Shown here piece after piece: positions 16,479-27,479 of a stretch of DNA of 64,000 nt. The stretch's first letter is position 1. Every line of letters begins with the position of its first letter. The translations under genes were made by a program, and so were the position numbers. The DNA comes from Methylobacterium sp. J-068 (GTDB lineage Bacteria > Pseudomonadota > Alphaproteobacteria > Rhizobiales > Beijerinckiaceae). The stretch is from positions 81,815 through 145,814 of the forward strand of contig NZ_JAKSXY010000049.1 in the NCBI RefSeq assembly GCF_022829445.1, written 5' to 3'. The notes below the pieces were generated by a model, which worked only from the letters and a program-made list of their open reading frames with translations, was not told the DNA's origin and did no database searches.

Positions 16479-16976
16479 ATGGCGGGAGCCTCCCCGGTCG
16501 CGATCATCATGGGCAGCCAGTCCGACTGGGCGACCATGCGGCATGCCGCCGAGACGCTGGATGCGCTCGGCGTCGCCCATGACGACCGCATCGTCTCGGC
16601 CCATCGCACGCCCGACCGGCTCGTCGCCTTCGCCAAGGGCGCCAAGGCGGAGGGGTTCCGGGTGGTGATCGCGGGCGCCGGCGGTGCCGCCCACCTGCCC
16701 GGCATGACGGCGGCCATGACCTCCCTTCCCGTCCTCGGCGTGCCCGTCGAGTCGAAGGCGCTCTCGGGGCAGGACAGCCTCCTCTCCATCGTGCAGATGC
16801 CCGCCGGCATTCCGGTCGGCACCCTGGCCATCGGGCGGGCCGGCGCGGTCAACGCGGCCCTGCTCGCCGCCGCCATCCTGGCCCTCACCGACGCGGACCT
16901 CGCCGCACGCCTCGAATCCTGGCGTGCCGCGCAGACCGCGAGCGTCGCCGAAACCCCGCGAAGCGATCTTCCCTAG
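16479..16976 (+). CDS. purE: N5-carboxyaminoimidazole ribonucleotide mutase
   Basis: A 165-residue class I PurE. It moves the carboxyl group of N5-CAIR to give CAIR in purine synthesis. The N-terminal [12 protein letters not shown] is the substrate-binding loop, followed by [30 protein letters not shown] and [19 protein letters not shown], all PurE signatures. It acts in the cytoplasm, usually as an octamer. An in-frame GTG at 16470 is also possible, but the ATG at 16479 has AAGGGA at a better distance. The purK ribosome site overlaps the purE stop codon, so the two are coupled. Confidence 0.97.
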   Translation: MAGASPVAIIMGSQSDWATMRHAAETLDALGVAHDDRIVSAHRTPDRLVAFAKGAKAEGFRVVIAGAGGAAHLPGMTAAMTSLPVLGVPVESKALSGQDSLLSIVQMPAGIPVGTLAIGRAGAVNAALLAAAILALTDADLAARLESWRAAQTASVAETPRSDLP

Positions 16977-16989
16977 GAAGCGATCTGTC

Positions 16990-18105
16990 TTGACCTCCAT
17001 TCCCGACATCCGGCCCGGCGCGACCCTCGGCATCGTGGGCGGCGGCCAGCTCGGCCGCATGATCGCCCTCGCGGCGGCGAATTACGGGCTGAAGGTCCAC
17101 ATCTTCGCCCCCGACGCGGACAGCCCGGCCTTCGACGTCTCGGCGGAGCGGACCGTCGCGGCCTATGACGACGTCGCCGCCCTGGCGCGCTTCGCCGCCG
17201 ACGTGGACGTCGTGACCTACGAGTTCGAGAACATCCCGGCCGAAGCCGCCGAGGCCCTGGCCGCGAAGGCGCCGCTGCATCCGAACGCCACCGCGCTCGC
17301 GACCACGCAGGACCGGCTCGCCGAGAAGCGCTTCATCAATGCTCTCGGCATCGAGACCGCGCCGTTCCGCGCCGTCGATACGGCCGAGGACCTGACCCGC
17401 GCCCTCGCGGAGATCGGCCGGCCGGCGGTGCTCAAGACCCGCCGCTTCGGCTATGACGGCAAGGGCCAGCGCATGATCCGGGCCGAGGCCGACGGGGACA
17501 TCGCCGCGATCCTGGCCGAGTTCGGGGGCGTGCCCTGCATCCTGGAGGGGTTCGTGCCCTTCGAGGCGGAAGTCTCGGTGGTGGCCGCGCGCGGGACCGA
17601 CGGCGCCTTCGCGGCCTACGACCCGTGCGCCAACGAGCACCGCGACCACATCCTCGCCGTCACGCGCGTTCCCGCGCCCGGCATCGCCCCCCAGACCGAG
17701 GCCGCCGCCATCGGCATCGCCCGGCGCATCGCCGAAGCCCTCGACTATGTCGGCGTGCTCGCGGTGGAGATGTTCCTGGTGCCCCAGGCCGACGGACCGG
17801 CCCGCGTCGTCGTCAACGAGATCGCGCCGCGCGTCCACAATTCGGGTCACTGGACCATCGAGGGCGCGACGGTCTCGCAATTCGCCCAGCACGTCCGGGC
17901 CGTCTGCGGCTGGCCGCTCGGCGATCCGGCGCGGGTCGGCGGCATGGCCGTCGAGATGCACAATCTCATCGGCGGCGACGTGGAGGACTGGGCCGCGATC
18001 CTGGCCCGGCCGGGGGCGCAGCTTCACCTCTACGGCAAGGGCGAAGCCCGGTCCGGACGCAAGATGGGGCACGTCACGCGCCTGATCTCCACGCCGCGCG
18101 TCTGA
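16990..18105 (+). CDS. purK: N5-carboxyaminoimidazole ribonucleotide synthase
   Basis: A 371-residue ATP-grasp enzyme that carboxylates AIR with bicarbonate and ATP. N-terminal GIVGGGQLGRMIALAA, then DVVTYEFENIPAEA, ATTQDRLAEKRFINALG, LKTRRFGYDGKGQRMI and the metal-binding VNEIAPRVHNSGHWTIEG are the PurK blocks. The TTG at 16990-16992 is the chosen start: AGGAAG lies nine bases upstream and overlaps the purE stop, and the protein then begins MTSIPDIRPG. Translation is coupled to purE. The final codons lie in a 20-base tandem repeat, described separately. Confidence 0.96.
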   Translation: MTSIPDIRPGATLGIVGGGQLGRMIALAAANYGLKVHIFAPDADSPAFDVSAERTVAAYDDVAALARFAADVDVVTYEFENIPAEAAEALAAKAPLHPNATALATTQDRLAEKRFINALGIETAPFRAVDTAEDLTRALAEIGRPAVLKTRRFGYDGKGQRMIRAEADGDIAAILAEFGGVPCILEGFVPFEAEVSVVAARGTDGAFAAYDPCANEHRDHILAVTRVPAPGIAPQTEAAAIGIARRIAEALDYVGVLAVEMFLVPQADGPARVVVNEIAPRVHNSGHWTIEGATVSQFAQHVRAVCGWPLGDPARVGGMAVEMHNLIGGDVEDWAAILARPGAQLHLYGKGEARSGRKMGHVTRLISTPRV

Positions 18106-18130
18106 TCTTCACGGCGCGCGTCTGATCTCC
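18082..18130 (+). repeat. 20-bp tandem repeat across the purK stop codon
   Basis: Two 20-base units (18082-18101, 18102-18121) differ at two positions, with a third partial copy after them. Each unit contains the CTGATCT stretch; the purK stop TGA is at the start of the second unit. Confidence 0.75.
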
Positions 18131-18479
18131 GCGACCTGATCGCGTCGTCCGAATCGTCGTCTGATCCATGTGCATCCCGCTCGCGCCGGGGCGCGTCCGA
18201 GTGGTCGCCGCGCGGCGGTGGGTGCCCGAAAACCGCGTCCCGCTTGCTACACCCCGGTGCCCGCGATCCTTCCGGAGCGGGTTTGCGGAGGCCGACACGC
18301 GCCGAGCCATACCTTCGCCACATCGAACCGCTTGAGCCAAACCGGCCGCCGGTCTTAAGCGCGCATTCACCGCGACGCGGGATTGTGCCGGCGCGCGAGG
18401 TCCGAGGGGTTCGGACCTCCGCTGATGCGATACGGTTTCAGGGGCGGCGTCGTGCGCGGCGCCGGGGGGAGCGAAGACC
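18106..18479. other. 374-base gene-free stretch between purK and the TPR lipoprotein gene
   Basis: I see no convincing gene here. It begins with the tandem repeat after purK and includes a perfect 9-bp hairpin (18397-18405 with 18411-18419, loop GGGGT) 60 bases before the lipoprotein start. The hairpin lies in the probable 5' leader of that gene. Open frames on either strand look like random high-G+C frames. Confidence 0.6.
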
Positions 18480-19355
18480 ATGACGGTTGTCAAGCTGCGG
18501 GCATCGAAGGCGGGGCTGATCGGGGCCACGGCGCTCGTGGCGGCCGCTTTGGCCGGTTGCGAGACCTATGGCGGCGGTGCCACCGCGTCGCGCCAGTTCG
18601 CCGTGCTCGAATCCGACAAGACGGGCGCCACCACCGTCAACATCGCCTCCCTCAGCGAGGTGATCCAGCGCAACCCGAACGATGCGGCCGCCTACGTGAC
18701 CCGGGGTGCCGCCTATGCCCGGTCCGGCCAGTTCAACGACGCCATCGGGGACTTCACCAAGGCGGTGCAGATCGATCCGAACTCGGCCTCGGCCTACAAC
18801 AACCGCGCGCTCGCCAACCGCCAGATCGGCCGCAACGACGCCGCGCTCCAGGACTTCTCGAAGGCGATCTCGGCCGATCCGAATTACGGGCCGGCCTATA
18901 TCGGCCGCGCCAACGTGCTGCGCGCCCAGGGCGATCTCGATGGGGCGAGCTCGGACCTCAACCAGGCGATCCGCCTCGCACCGGAATCGGCCGAGGCCTA
19001 CCATGCCCGCGGCCTCGTCCGTCAGAAGCAGGGCCAGAACACGCAGGCCATCGCGGATTTCGACGCCGCCATCGACCGCAACCCCTTCGTCGCGGCGCCC
19101 TACGCCGCGCGCGGCCAGAGCCTGATCGCCACCAACCAGTACGACAAGGCGATCGAGGACTACAACGCCGCCCTCAACGTCAACAACAAGGACGCGACCT
19201 CCTGGGCCTATCGCGGCGTCGCCTACGAGAAGTCGAACCGCAAGAAGGAGGCGATGGAGAGCTACCAGCGCGCCGCGCAGCTGGAGCCGGGCAATCCCAT
19301 CGCCAAGCAGGGTCTCGGCCGCGTCCAGGGCGGCGTCGGCTCGCTGTTCAACTGA
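18480..19355 (+). CDS. TPR-repeat lipoprotein
   Basis: A 291-residue predicted lipoprotein. Residues 1-26 are a signal peptide with the lipobox LAGC, so the mature protein is anchored through Cys27. The rest is a run of tetratricopeptide repeats, with NPNDAAAYVTRGAAYARSG, NSASAYNNRALANRQIGRN and PNYGPAYIGRANVLRAQGD as typical 34-residue units. TPR lipoproteins act as scaffolds for envelope or secretion complexes; no partner is visible here. The ATG at 18480 follows GGGGGGAGCGAAGACC. A bidirectional terminator (19379-19402) separates it from ntrC. Confidence 0.9.
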   Translation: MTVVKLRASKAGLIGATALVAAALAGCETYGGGATASRQFAVLESDKTGATTVNIASLSEVIQRNPNDAAAYVTRGAAYARSGQFNDAIGDFTKAVQIDPNSASAYNNRALANRQIGRNDAALQDFSKAISADPNYGPAYIGRANVLRAQGDLDGASSDLNQAIRLAPESAEAYHARGLVRQKQGQNTQAIADFDAAIDRNPFVAAPYAARGQSLIATNQYDKAIEDYNAALNVNNKDATSWAYRGVAYEKSNRKKEAMESYQRAAQLEPGNPIAKQGLGRVQGGVGSLFN

Positions 19356-19378
19356 AGCGCGTCGCGCACCCGACCCGA

Positions 19379-19402
19379 CGCCGGGCGAGATCCCGCCCGG
19401 CG
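19379..19402. terminator. Hairpin between convergent TPR gene and ntrC
   Basis: Perfect 9-base arms CGCCGGGCG and CGCCCGGCG around a 6-base loop, with genes converging from both sides. There is no T-run on either strand, so termination is likely but not proven. Confidence 0.55.
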
Positions 19403-19409
19403 ATCGGCC

Positions 19410-20876
<1,467 letters not shown>

Positions 20877-20885
20877 GACGCGACT

Positions 20886-22043
20886 CTACAGCTCCGCGGA
20901 CGATTCGCGCCCGTCGCGGGCGCTCGACATGGGGAGAAGAAGACGAAAGGTGGTTCGGCGCGGGACCGGATCGCACTCGACGATACCGCCGTGGTCCCCG
21001 ACGATCTTGGCGACCAATGCAAGTCCGAGGCCGGATCCCTGCGCCTTCGTGGTGACGAAGGGATCGAACAGGTCGGGCAGCAGGTCCGCCGAGACGCCGG
21101 GACCGTTGTCCCGCACCGCCACCTCGATGGGCAGGCTGACCCGCTCGCGCGAGCCCGGCACCTGGAGGCGCAGGCCGGTGCGAAAGGCCGTGGACAGGGT
21201 GATCTCGCCGTCCACCGCATCCGCGCCGACGGCCTCCGCGGCGTTCTTCACGAGGTTGAGGATGACCTGCACCAACTGGTCGCGATTGCCCAGCACCGGC
21301 GGCAGCGAGGGGTCGTAGGTCTCGACGAAGCGGATGTGGCGGGCAAAGCCCGATTGCGCCGAGCGCTTCACCTGATCGAGAACCCCGTGCACGTTCACCG
21401 AGCCGCGCTCCACCGGCCGCTCGTCGCCGAACAGTTCCATGCGCTCGACGATGCGCACGATCCGGTCGGATTCGTCGCAGATCAGGCGCGTCAGCAGGCG
21501 GTCGTCCTCGTTACCGGATTGTTCGAGCAGTTGCGCCGCCCCGCGAATGCCGGCGAGCGGGTTCTTGATCTCGTGCGCCAGCATGGCGCCCAGCGCCACC
21601 ATCGAGCGGGCGGCGCCCCGGTGCGTGAGCTGGCGGTTCATCTTGTCGGCGATGGTGCGCTCCTGGAGCATCAGCACCACCACCTCGTCGTTGTCGCCCA
21701 GCGGCGTCGCGAAGACGTCGACGCTGCGCTCCAGGCCGGAGCGCGGCTGCACCAGTTCGACGCCGTACTCGCTGACGCTGGCCCTGCGCCGGCGCACCTC
21801 CGCCACGAGGGCGATGATCGGCGAGGCGAAGGGGATGATGTCGGACAGACGCCGCCGCTGCATCAGCCGCGCGGAATGGTCGAAGAAGGTCTCGCCCGCG
21901 TGGTTCACGTGCAGGATGCGATCGTCCGAGCCCACCGTCAGGACCGGCAGCGGCAGGGCGTTGATCACCGCCTCGCTGGTCGGAGCGGCGAGATCGGTTC
22001 GCGCCGCTCCGCCCCGACCGGATATCGGCTTGCCCGAACTCAT
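20886..22043 (-). CDS. ntrB: Nitrogen sensor histidine kinase
   Basis: A 385-residue cytosolic histidine kinase that phosphorylates NtrC under nitrogen limitation; PII controls its switch. A PAS-like domain covers about residues 25-140 ([22 protein letters not shown]). The H-box is [20 protein letters not shown] and the N-box [18 protein letters not shown], followed by [18 protein letters not shown] and [18 protein letters not shown]. Its start overlaps the dusB stop by 4 bases, so the three genes are coupled. No transmembrane segment is present, as expected for NtrB. Confidence 0.97.
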   Translation of the reverse strand: MSSGKPISGRGGAARTDLAAPTSEAVINALPLPVLTVGSDDRILHVNHAGETFFDHSARLMQRRRLSDIIPFASPIIALVAEVRRRRASVSEYGVELVQPRSGLERSVDVFATPLGDNDEVVVLMLQERTIADKMNRQLTHRGAARSMVALGAMLAHEIKNPLAGIRGAAQLLEQSGNEDDRLLTRLICDESDRIVRIVERMELFGDERPVERGSVNVHGVLDQVKRSAQSGFARHIRFVETYDPSLPPVLGNRDQLVQVILNLVKNAAEAVGADAVDGEITLSTAFRTGLRLQVPGSRERVSLPIEVAVRDNGPGVSADLLPDLFDPFVTTKAQGSGLGLALVAKIVGDHGGIVECDPVPRRTTFRLLLPMSSARDGRESSAEL

Positions 22044-23101
22044 GCGGCTTCCCCGATCATCCGTTGCGCGGCTTCATCCCCGCTCGCCGCGAAGGCGCGT
22101 GTCAGCAGATCGACGGCCACGGCCGGATCGGTGGTGGTGAGCAGGCGCATGCGCTGCTCGCCGCTCAGCCCGCCCCCGACCTCCGCATAGGCCGCCAGAT
22201 GCTTGCGGGCATGGCGCACGCCCATGCGCAGGCCGTAGAGGGCGAGCAGACCCTGGTAATGCTCGACCGCGACGGCGGCCTTGTCGGCGGCGGTCAGGGC
22301 GGGGGCCGGGCGCCCGGCGAGGTCGGCCGCGATCGCGCCGACGAGCCAGGGCCGGCCGAGCGCCGCCCGACCGATCATCAGCCCGGCGGCGCCGGAGCGC
22401 GCCAGGCAGGTCCGGGCCTGATCCGGCGTGCCGACATCGCCGTTGGCGATGACCGGGATCGCCACCGCCTCGACCACGGCGCGGATCGCGTCCCAGTCGG
22501 CGTGATCCTTGTAGAATTGCTGTCGGGTCCGGCCATGCACCGTCACGGCATTGAGTCCGAGGCCTTCCGACCGGCGGGCGAGCTCGGACGCATTGAGGGT
22601 GGCGTGATCCCACCCGAGCCGCATCTTCACAGTGACGGGGACCCGCACCGCTCCCCGGACCGCCGCGAGGATGCGGGTCGCCCCCTCGATGTCGCGCATC
22701 AGGGCCGAGCCCGAGGCCACCCCCGTGACGACCTTGGCGGGGCAGCCCATGTTGATGTCGATGACGTCCGCCCCGTTTGCCTCGGCGATGCGGGCCGCCT
22801 CGGCCATCGGCTCAGGCGCGCAGCCGGCGAGCTGGACGATGTGGGGATCGACGCCGCTGCCCTCGGCGCGCAGGCGTGCCTCCGCGTCGCCGCGCGCAAG
22901 CTCGGCCGCCGCGACCATCTCCGAGACCACCGCGCTGGCGCCGAGGCGCCGGGCGATGCGCCGGACATGGAGATCGGTGACGCCGGAGAGCGGCGCGAGC
23001 AGGACGGGGACGGGCCTGCCCGTGCCGAGGGCGGCCGGATCTCCGGAGATCTCGGGCGAGCGCAGAACGCTCAAATAATCATCAGGCCACATTGTGCTCA
23101 A
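22040..23101 (-). CDS. dusB: tRNA dihydrouridine synthase (NifR3-type)
   Basis: A 353-residue flavoprotein that reduces uridine to dihydrouridine in tRNA. The N-terminal [19 protein letters not shown] holds the FMN pocket and substrate loop, [19 protein letters not shown] carries the catalytic Cys, and [15 protein letters not shown] and GDVGTPDQA follow. Start: 23101, in the longest frame. As in Rhizobium and Rhodobacter (where it was named nifR3), it heads the operon with ntrB and ntrC. It is divergent from ispDF, with about 170 AT-richer bases between that hold the promoters. Confidence 0.97.
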   Translation of the reverse strand: MSTMWPDDYLSVLRSPEISGDPAALGTGRPVPVLLAPLSGVTDLHVRRIARRLGASAVVSEMVAAAELARGDAEARLRAEGSGVDPHIVQLAGCAPEPMAEAARIAEANGADVIDINMGCPAKVVTGVASGSALMRDIEGATRILAAVRGAVRVPVTVKMRLGWDHATLNASELARRSEGLGLNAVTVHGRTRQQFYKDHADWDAIRAVVEAVAIPVIANGDVGTPDQARTCLARSGAAGLMIGRAALGRPWLVGAIAADLAGRPAPALTAADKAAVAVEHYQGLLALYGLRMGVRHARKHLAAYAEVGGGLSGEQRMRLLTTTDPAVAVDLLTRAFAASGDEAAQRMIGEAA

Positions 23102-23274
23102 CGAATAGACAAATCGGCTCGCGGCGCAAGCGCTTCCGTGGATTTGATTTCGGCTTCTTCCCCGCTTAAACGACAGGCCTTCCTGCCGGTGGGGTGTCCA
23201 GGCGCTCGCGTCGCAGGTTCGCGGCGACCCGGCGAGGGTGGTCCCATACGTACCCGAAGCGCGGGAGCATAGTC

Positions 23275-24570
23275 ATGTCCGGCACCGCGTGGAATGCGGC
23301 AGCGGTCGTCGTCGCGGCCGGTCGGGGCATCCGCATCGGTGGCGATACCCCGAAGCAGTACCGCCGGGTCGGCGGTCGGGCGGTCCTCACCCGGACGCTG
23401 GCGGCCCTCGCGGCCCATCCGGGGATCGGCCGCATCCAGCCCGTCATCGCGCCGGATGCCGCCGCGTTCTATCGATCCTGCCTCGACGATCTCGACGCCG
23501 CGACCCGCGCAAAGCTCGCCGCGCCGGTCCCGGGGGGCGCGACCCGCCAGCAATCGGTCCGCGCCGGGCTCGAAGCCCTCGACGGCGCGGGCGCACCCGA
23601 TCTCGTGCTGGTCCACGATGCCGCGCGCCCGCATGTCGACGTCGCGCTGATCGAGCGGGCCCTGGTGGCGGGGCGCGACCATCGCGCCGCCGTGCCGGGC
23701 ATCGCCGTCACCGACACGATCAAGCTCGTGGACGACCTGGGCGACGGCAGCGGCCGGGTGCGGGAGACGCCGGTGCGCGAACATCTGCGCGCGGTCCAGA
23801 CGCCCCAGGCCTTCGCCTACCCGGCCCTGCGGGACGCCCATCGGCGCGCGGCCGAGGCCAACCTGCACGGCTTCACGGATGACGGCGCCCTGGCCGAGTG
23901 GGCCGGGCTCTCCGTCGTCGTGTTCGAAGGCGACCCGCGCAACCGCAAGATCACCCAGCCGGCCGACCTGATCGAGGCCGATCGCGGCTTCTCCGGCGAG
24001 ACGCCATCCGTACCGAGCGAGGCTCACTCCATGACCACCTACGTCACCCGCCTCGGAACCGGCTTCGATGTGCATGCCTTCACGCAGGGCGATCACGTCT
24101 GGCTCGGCGGCGTGAAGATCCCGGCCGACCGGGGCGTGCTCGCGCATTCGGACGGCGACGTCGCGCTGCATGCCCTCACCGACGCCCTGCTGGGCGCCAT
24201 CGCGGACGGCGATATCGGCACGCATTTCCCGCCCAGCGACGAGCAGTGGCGCGGCGCCTCCTCCGATCGCTTCCTGGCGCATGCGGTGGAACTGGTGCGC
24301 GCGCGCGGCGGCAAGATCGACCATCTCGACATCACGGTGCTCGCCGAGGCGCCCAGGATCGGCGCGCATCGCGAGGCCATCCGCGCCCGCATCGCCGAGA
24401 TCGCGGGCGTGCCGCTCACCGCCGTCTCGATCAAGGCGACCACCACGGAGAAGCTCGGCTTCGTCGGTCGCGCCGAGGGGCTCGCCGCCCAGGCCGCCGC
24501 CACCGTGCGCCTGCCCGAGGTGACCGCCGAACTGAACGCCGCCGACGAGACGGCCGAGCGCCGCGCGTGA
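23275..24570 (+). CDS. ispDF: Bifunctional IspD/IspF enzyme
   Basis: A 431-residue fusion of two non-mevalonate isoprenoid enzymes. IspD (about 1-230) makes CDP-ME from MEP and CTP and shows [19 protein letters not shown] and [11 protein letters not shown]. IspF (about 255-431) closes CDP-ME2P to MEcPP and shows [29 protein letters not shown] and [14 protein letters not shown]. Such fusions are typical of alphaproteobacteria. The ATG at 23275 follows GGGAG at eight bases; the frame stays open upstream without a family match. The last codon overlaps the pncC start (GTGA). Confidence 0.96.
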   Translation: MSGTAWNAAAVVVAAGRGIRIGGDTPKQYRRVGGRAVLTRTLAALAAHPGIGRIQPVIAPDAAAFYRSCLDDLDAATRAKLAAPVPGGATRQQSVRAGLEALDGAGAPDLVLVHDAARPHVDVALIERALVAGRDHRAAVPGIAVTDTIKLVDDLGDGSGRVRETPVREHLRAVQTPQAFAYPALRDAHRRAAEANLHGFTDDGALAEWAGLSVVVFEGDPRNRKITQPADLIEADRGFSGETPSVPSEAHSMTTYVTRLGTGFDVHAFTQGDHVWLGGVKIPADRGVLAHSDGDVALHALTDALLGAIADGDIGTHFPPSDEQWRGASSDRFLAHAVELVRARGGKIDHLDITVLAEAPRIGAHREAIRARIAEIAGVPLTAVSIKATTTEKLGFVGRAEGLAAQAAATVRLPEVTAELNAADETAERRA

Positions 24571-25070
24571 TCGACGATCCCGTCCTGCTCGCGCGGGCGG
24601 AGGCGCTCGTCGCTGCCTACGCGGCGGCGGGGCTGACGGTCGCCACGGCCGAATCCTGCACCGGCGGCCTCGTCGCCGGACTGCTCACCGCGATCCCCGG
24701 CTCCTCGGCGGTGCTGGAGCGCGGCTTCGTGACCTACTCGAACGCGGCGAAATCCGAGAGCATCGGCGTGGCCGCCGACCTCATTGCCGCCCATGGCGCC
24801 GTGAGCGCGCCGGTGGCGCGCGCCATGGCCGAGGGGGCCCTGGCCCATTCCGCCGCGTCGGTGGCCGTGGCGATCACCGGCATCGCCGGTCCCGGCGGCG
24901 GCAGCGCCGACAAGCCGGTCGGCCTCGTGCATTTCGGACTCGCCGTGGAGGGGGCCACCGTCCGCCACCTCGAGCGCCGCTACGGGGACATCGGCCGCAC
25001 CGCGATCCGCCGGCGGGCGGTGGACGACGCCCTCGGCCTCCTCGAATCGGTCCTCGCACCGACGTCTTGA
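24567..25070 (+). CDS. pncC: Nicotinamide-nucleotide amidohydrolase (CinA C-terminal domain)
   Basis: A 167-residue stand-alone CinA C-terminal domain that recycles NMN to nicotinate mononucleotide. The N-terminal [20 protein letters not shown] holds the catalytic Ser, then [35 protein letters not shown]. It starts at a GTG overlapping the ispDF stop by 4 bases, and no family match lies upstream in the longer frame. The context ispDF-pncC is conserved in alphaproteobacteria, where the RatA/lipA genes often follow; here an ABC exporter intervenes. Confidence 0.92.
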   Translation: MIDDPVLLARAEALVAAYAAAGLTVATAESCTGGLVAGLLTAIPGSSAVLERGFVTYSNAAKSESIGVAADLIAAHGAVSAPVARAMAEGALAHSAASVAVAITGIAGPGGGSADKPVGLVHFGLAVEGATVRHLERRYGDIGRTAIRRRAVDDALGLLESVLAPTS

Positions 25071-25171
25071 AACCGACACGCTGGCCTGACAGGTTGCGAA
25101 TCACGGCGCCTCGTTCCGCGCCGGGTTCACTCTCGAGCCATTTTCATGCTCGAGCCATCGGGGGAGGCTGC

Positions 25172-25231
25172 ATGACATCGGTATCGATCGCCCCCCCGGC
25201 CCGCCCGCGCCGCGTGCGCCTGCCGGCCTGA
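25172..25231 (+). CDS. Possible 19-residue leader peptide before the ABC exporter gene
   Basis: A short frame (MTSVSIAPPARPRRVRLPA) lies in the 289-base gap after pncC. It has a strong ribosome site (GGGGAGG, four bases before the ATG), ends TGA, and is followed by a 6-bp GC hairpin at 25239-25254. The peptide is Pro- and Arg-rich with three Pro in a row of four, a make-up that can stall ribosomes. It could be a translational leader controlling the exporter gene 128 bases downstream, or chance. No family is recognised. Confidence 0.4.
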   Translation: MTSVSIAPPARPRRVRLPA

Positions 25232-25359
25232 CGCCGCCGCGCGCCTGAGCGCGCCGCGCCCGTCCCCGTCCCGTACCTCGTCCATCCCCATCGGCCGGTC
25301 GCCCGTGCGTCCGTGCCGCCCTCGGAGTCGGCGCCCGTCCCGCGCCGTAATCGCATCCC

Positions 25360-27147
25360 ATGCTCCTCGACCGCCTTCACGGCGCGGAAGCCTATCGGGC
25401 CGTCCTCGCTTTCCTCGTCCGCCAATGGCGGACCCGCCTCCCCCTCGTCGCCGGAATCGTCGCGGCGATCGTCGGCTCGACCCTGGCCGACGTCTTCCTG
25501 CCCCTGTTCGCCGGACGGCTGGTCGACGCCCTCTCGGTTGCCGACCGAGACGCCGCCCGCTGGAACGCGCTCATGGCCTTCGCCGCGATGGGCGCACTCG
25601 GGTTCGTCACCCTGGGCCTGCGCCACGTCGCCTGGAGCCTCGTGGTGCCGCTGAGCCTCTCGACCATGCAGGCGGTGGCGCAGGCCGGCTTCCACCGGGT
25701 CCAGCGTCTCTCCACCGACTGGCACGCCAACAGCTTCTCGGGCTCCACCGTGCGCAAGGTCTCGCGCGGCATGTGGGCCCTCGAAGGGCTGAACGACACG
25801 CTCCTGCTGGAACTGCTGCCCGCCTTCGTCGTGCTCGTCGGAACCATGCTGCTCCTGGGCCTGCAATGGCCCGTGATGGGGCTTGTGATCGGGCTCGGAT
25901 CCCTGGTCTATCTCGGAATCGTCGTGATGCTCGCCACCCGCGTCATCGCGCCGGCGGCCGCGCTCTCCAACGTCTGGGATTCGCGGCTCGGCGGCGCCCT
26001 CAGCGACGCCGTCGGCGCCAACGCCGTGGTCAAGGCCTTCAGCGCCGAGGCTCGCGAGGATGCGCGCCTCGCCCGCCTCCTGGGCAAGTGGAACCGGCGC
26101 ACCCACCGCACCTGGATGCGGATCACCTGGAGCATCACGGCGCAGTTCGCGCTGCTTCTCGTGCTGCGCACCGCCATCGTCGGCACGGCCCTGTGGCTTT
26201 GGTGGACGGGGGCGGCGAGCCCCGGCGACGTCGCCTACGTCCTCACCACCTACTTCGTGGTGCACGGCTACCTGCGTGACATCGGAAGCCACATCAACCG
26301 GGTGCAGCGCGGCGTGAACGAGATGGAGGAACTCGTCGCGCTCGATGCCGAGCCCTACGGCGTCGCCGACCGGCCGGGCGCCACGGCCATCGCGGTTCGG
26401 AACGGAGACCTGCGCGTCGAGCGCGTCACCTTCCACTATCCCGGGCACGAGACACCGCTCTACCGCGACCTGTCCGTGCACATCCCGGCCGGGCAGCGGG
26501 TCGGCCTCGTTGGTCGCTCGGGCTCGGGCAAGACGACCTTCGTCAAGCTGGTGCAGCGCCTCTACGACGTGACCGGGGGCCGCGTCTGCATCGACGGACA
26601 CAACGTTGCCGCTGTCACACAGGCGTCCTTGCGCGCGCACATCGCCATCGTGCCGCAGGAGCCGGTGCTGTTCCACCGGTCGCTGGCCGAGAACATCGCC
26701 TATGCGCGCCCTGGCGCCTCGGCGGAGGCGATCACGCGCGCCGCCCGCCTCGCCAACGCGCACGACTTCATCGCGCGCCTGCCGAACGGCTATGCCACCC
26801 TGGTGGGCGAGCGCGGCGTCAAGCTCTCGGGCGGCGAGCGCCAGCGCGTGGCCCTGGCTCGCGCCTTCCTGGCCGATGCGCCGATTCTGATCCTCGACGA
26901 GGCGACCTCGAGCCTCGACTCGGAATCGGAGGCGCTGATCCAGGAGGCGATGGAGCGGCTGATGCGCGGCCGCACGGCGATTCTCATCGCGCACCGGCTC
27001 TCCACCGTGCGAACCCTCGACCGCATCCTCGTCTTCGATGGCGGCCGCATCGTGGAGGACGGCACCCATGACGATCTGCTCGGCCGGGACGGCGGACGGT
27101 ATCGCGCCCTGTTCGAGCGACAGGCCGGCGGGGTGGTGGAGGCGTGA
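25360..27147 (+). CDS. ABC exporter, fused permease-ATPase
   Basis: A 595-residue half-transporter with an N-terminal membrane domain (about 1-320, six hydrophobic segments) and a C-terminal ATPase. The ATPase has GRSGSGKTTFVKLVQ (Walker A), the Q-loop PQEPVLFHRSLAENI, the signature LSGGERQRVALARA, ILILDEATSSLDSESE (Walker B) and the switch His in LIAHRLSTVRTLD. This is the lipid/drug/peptide exporter layout and it probably works as a homodimer in the inner membrane; the substrate is unknown. The phosphatase-like gene overlaps its stop by 4 bases. It splits the pncC-ratA neighbourhood seen in many relatives. Confidence 0.93.
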   Translation: MLLDRLHGAEAYRAVLAFLVRQWRTRLPLVAGIVAAIVGSTLADVFLPLFAGRLVDALSVADRDAARWNALMAFAAMGALGFVTLGLRHVAWSLVVPLSLSTMQAVAQAGFHRVQRLSTDWHANSFSGSTVRKVSRGMWALEGLNDTLLLELLPAFVVLVGTMLLLGLQWPVMGLVIGLGSLVYLGIVVMLATRVIAPAAALSNVWDSRLGGALSDAVGANAVVKAFSAEAREDARLARLLGKWNRRTHRTWMRITWSITAQFALLLVLRTAIVGTALWLWWTGAASPGDVAYVLTTYFVVHGYLRDIGSHINRVQRGVNEMEELVALDAEPYGVADRPGATAIAVRNGDLRVERVTFHYPGHETPLYRDLSVHIPAGQRVGLVGRSGSGKTTFVKLVQRLYDVTGGRVCIDGHNVAAVTQASLRAHIAIVPQEPVLFHRSLAENIAYARPGASAEAITRAARLANAHDFIARLPNGYATLVGERGVKLSGGERQRVALARAFLADAPILILDEATSSLDSESEALIQEAMERLMRGRTAILIAHRLSTVRTLDRILVFDGGRIVEDGTHDDLLGRDGGRYRALFERQAGGVVEA

Positions 27148-27476
27148 GACGCACGCGGCGCGTGCTCTTCGTGTCCAGCCGAAACCGGCTGCGCAGCCCG
27201 ACCGCCGAGCAGGTGTTTTCGGACTGGCCCGATCTGGAGGTCGCCTCGGCCGGGACGGATGCCGCGGCCGACGAACCTGTCTCGGCGGAGTGGCTCGCCT
27301 GGGCCGACCTGATCGCGGTGATGGAGAACCGGCACCGGGCGCTGTTGCAGCGCCGCTTCCGCGCGAGCCTGAAGCACGCGCGGCTCGTCTGCCTCGACAT
27401 TCCCGACGTCTATGGCTTCATGGACCCGGACCTCGTGCGGCTGTTGCGCGCCCGGGTGACGCCGCACTTGCGCTGA
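27144..27476 (+). CDS. Low-molecular-weight phosphatase-like protein with Ser at the catalytic position
   Basis: A 110-residue protein of the small predicted tyrosine phosphatase group COG4551. The loop reads VLFVSSRNRLRSPTAEQVF; in the family the first Ser is normally Cys (the nucleophile), while the loop Arg is kept. TCC replaces TGC by one base. The C-terminal half is normal (LVCLDIPDVYGFMDPDLVRLL, with the Asp acid region). Loss of the Cys would abolish the usual chemistry, so it may bind phosphotyrosine or another phosphate without cleaving it. It starts GTG, overlapping the ABC exporter stop, and converges with the RatA gene 4 bases away. Confidence 0.8.
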   Translation: MRRTRRVLFVSSRNRLRSPTAEQVFSDWPDLEVASAGTDAAADEPVSAEWLAWADLIAVMENRHRALLQRRFRASLKHARLVCLDIPDVYGFMDPDLVRLLRARVTPHLR

Positions 27477-27479
27477 CGC

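Noticed and set aside
18074..18529. Minus-strand 151-residue frame between purK and the TPR gene
   Set aside because: It overlaps the start of the TPR lipoprotein gene on the other strand and has no ribosome site or domain.
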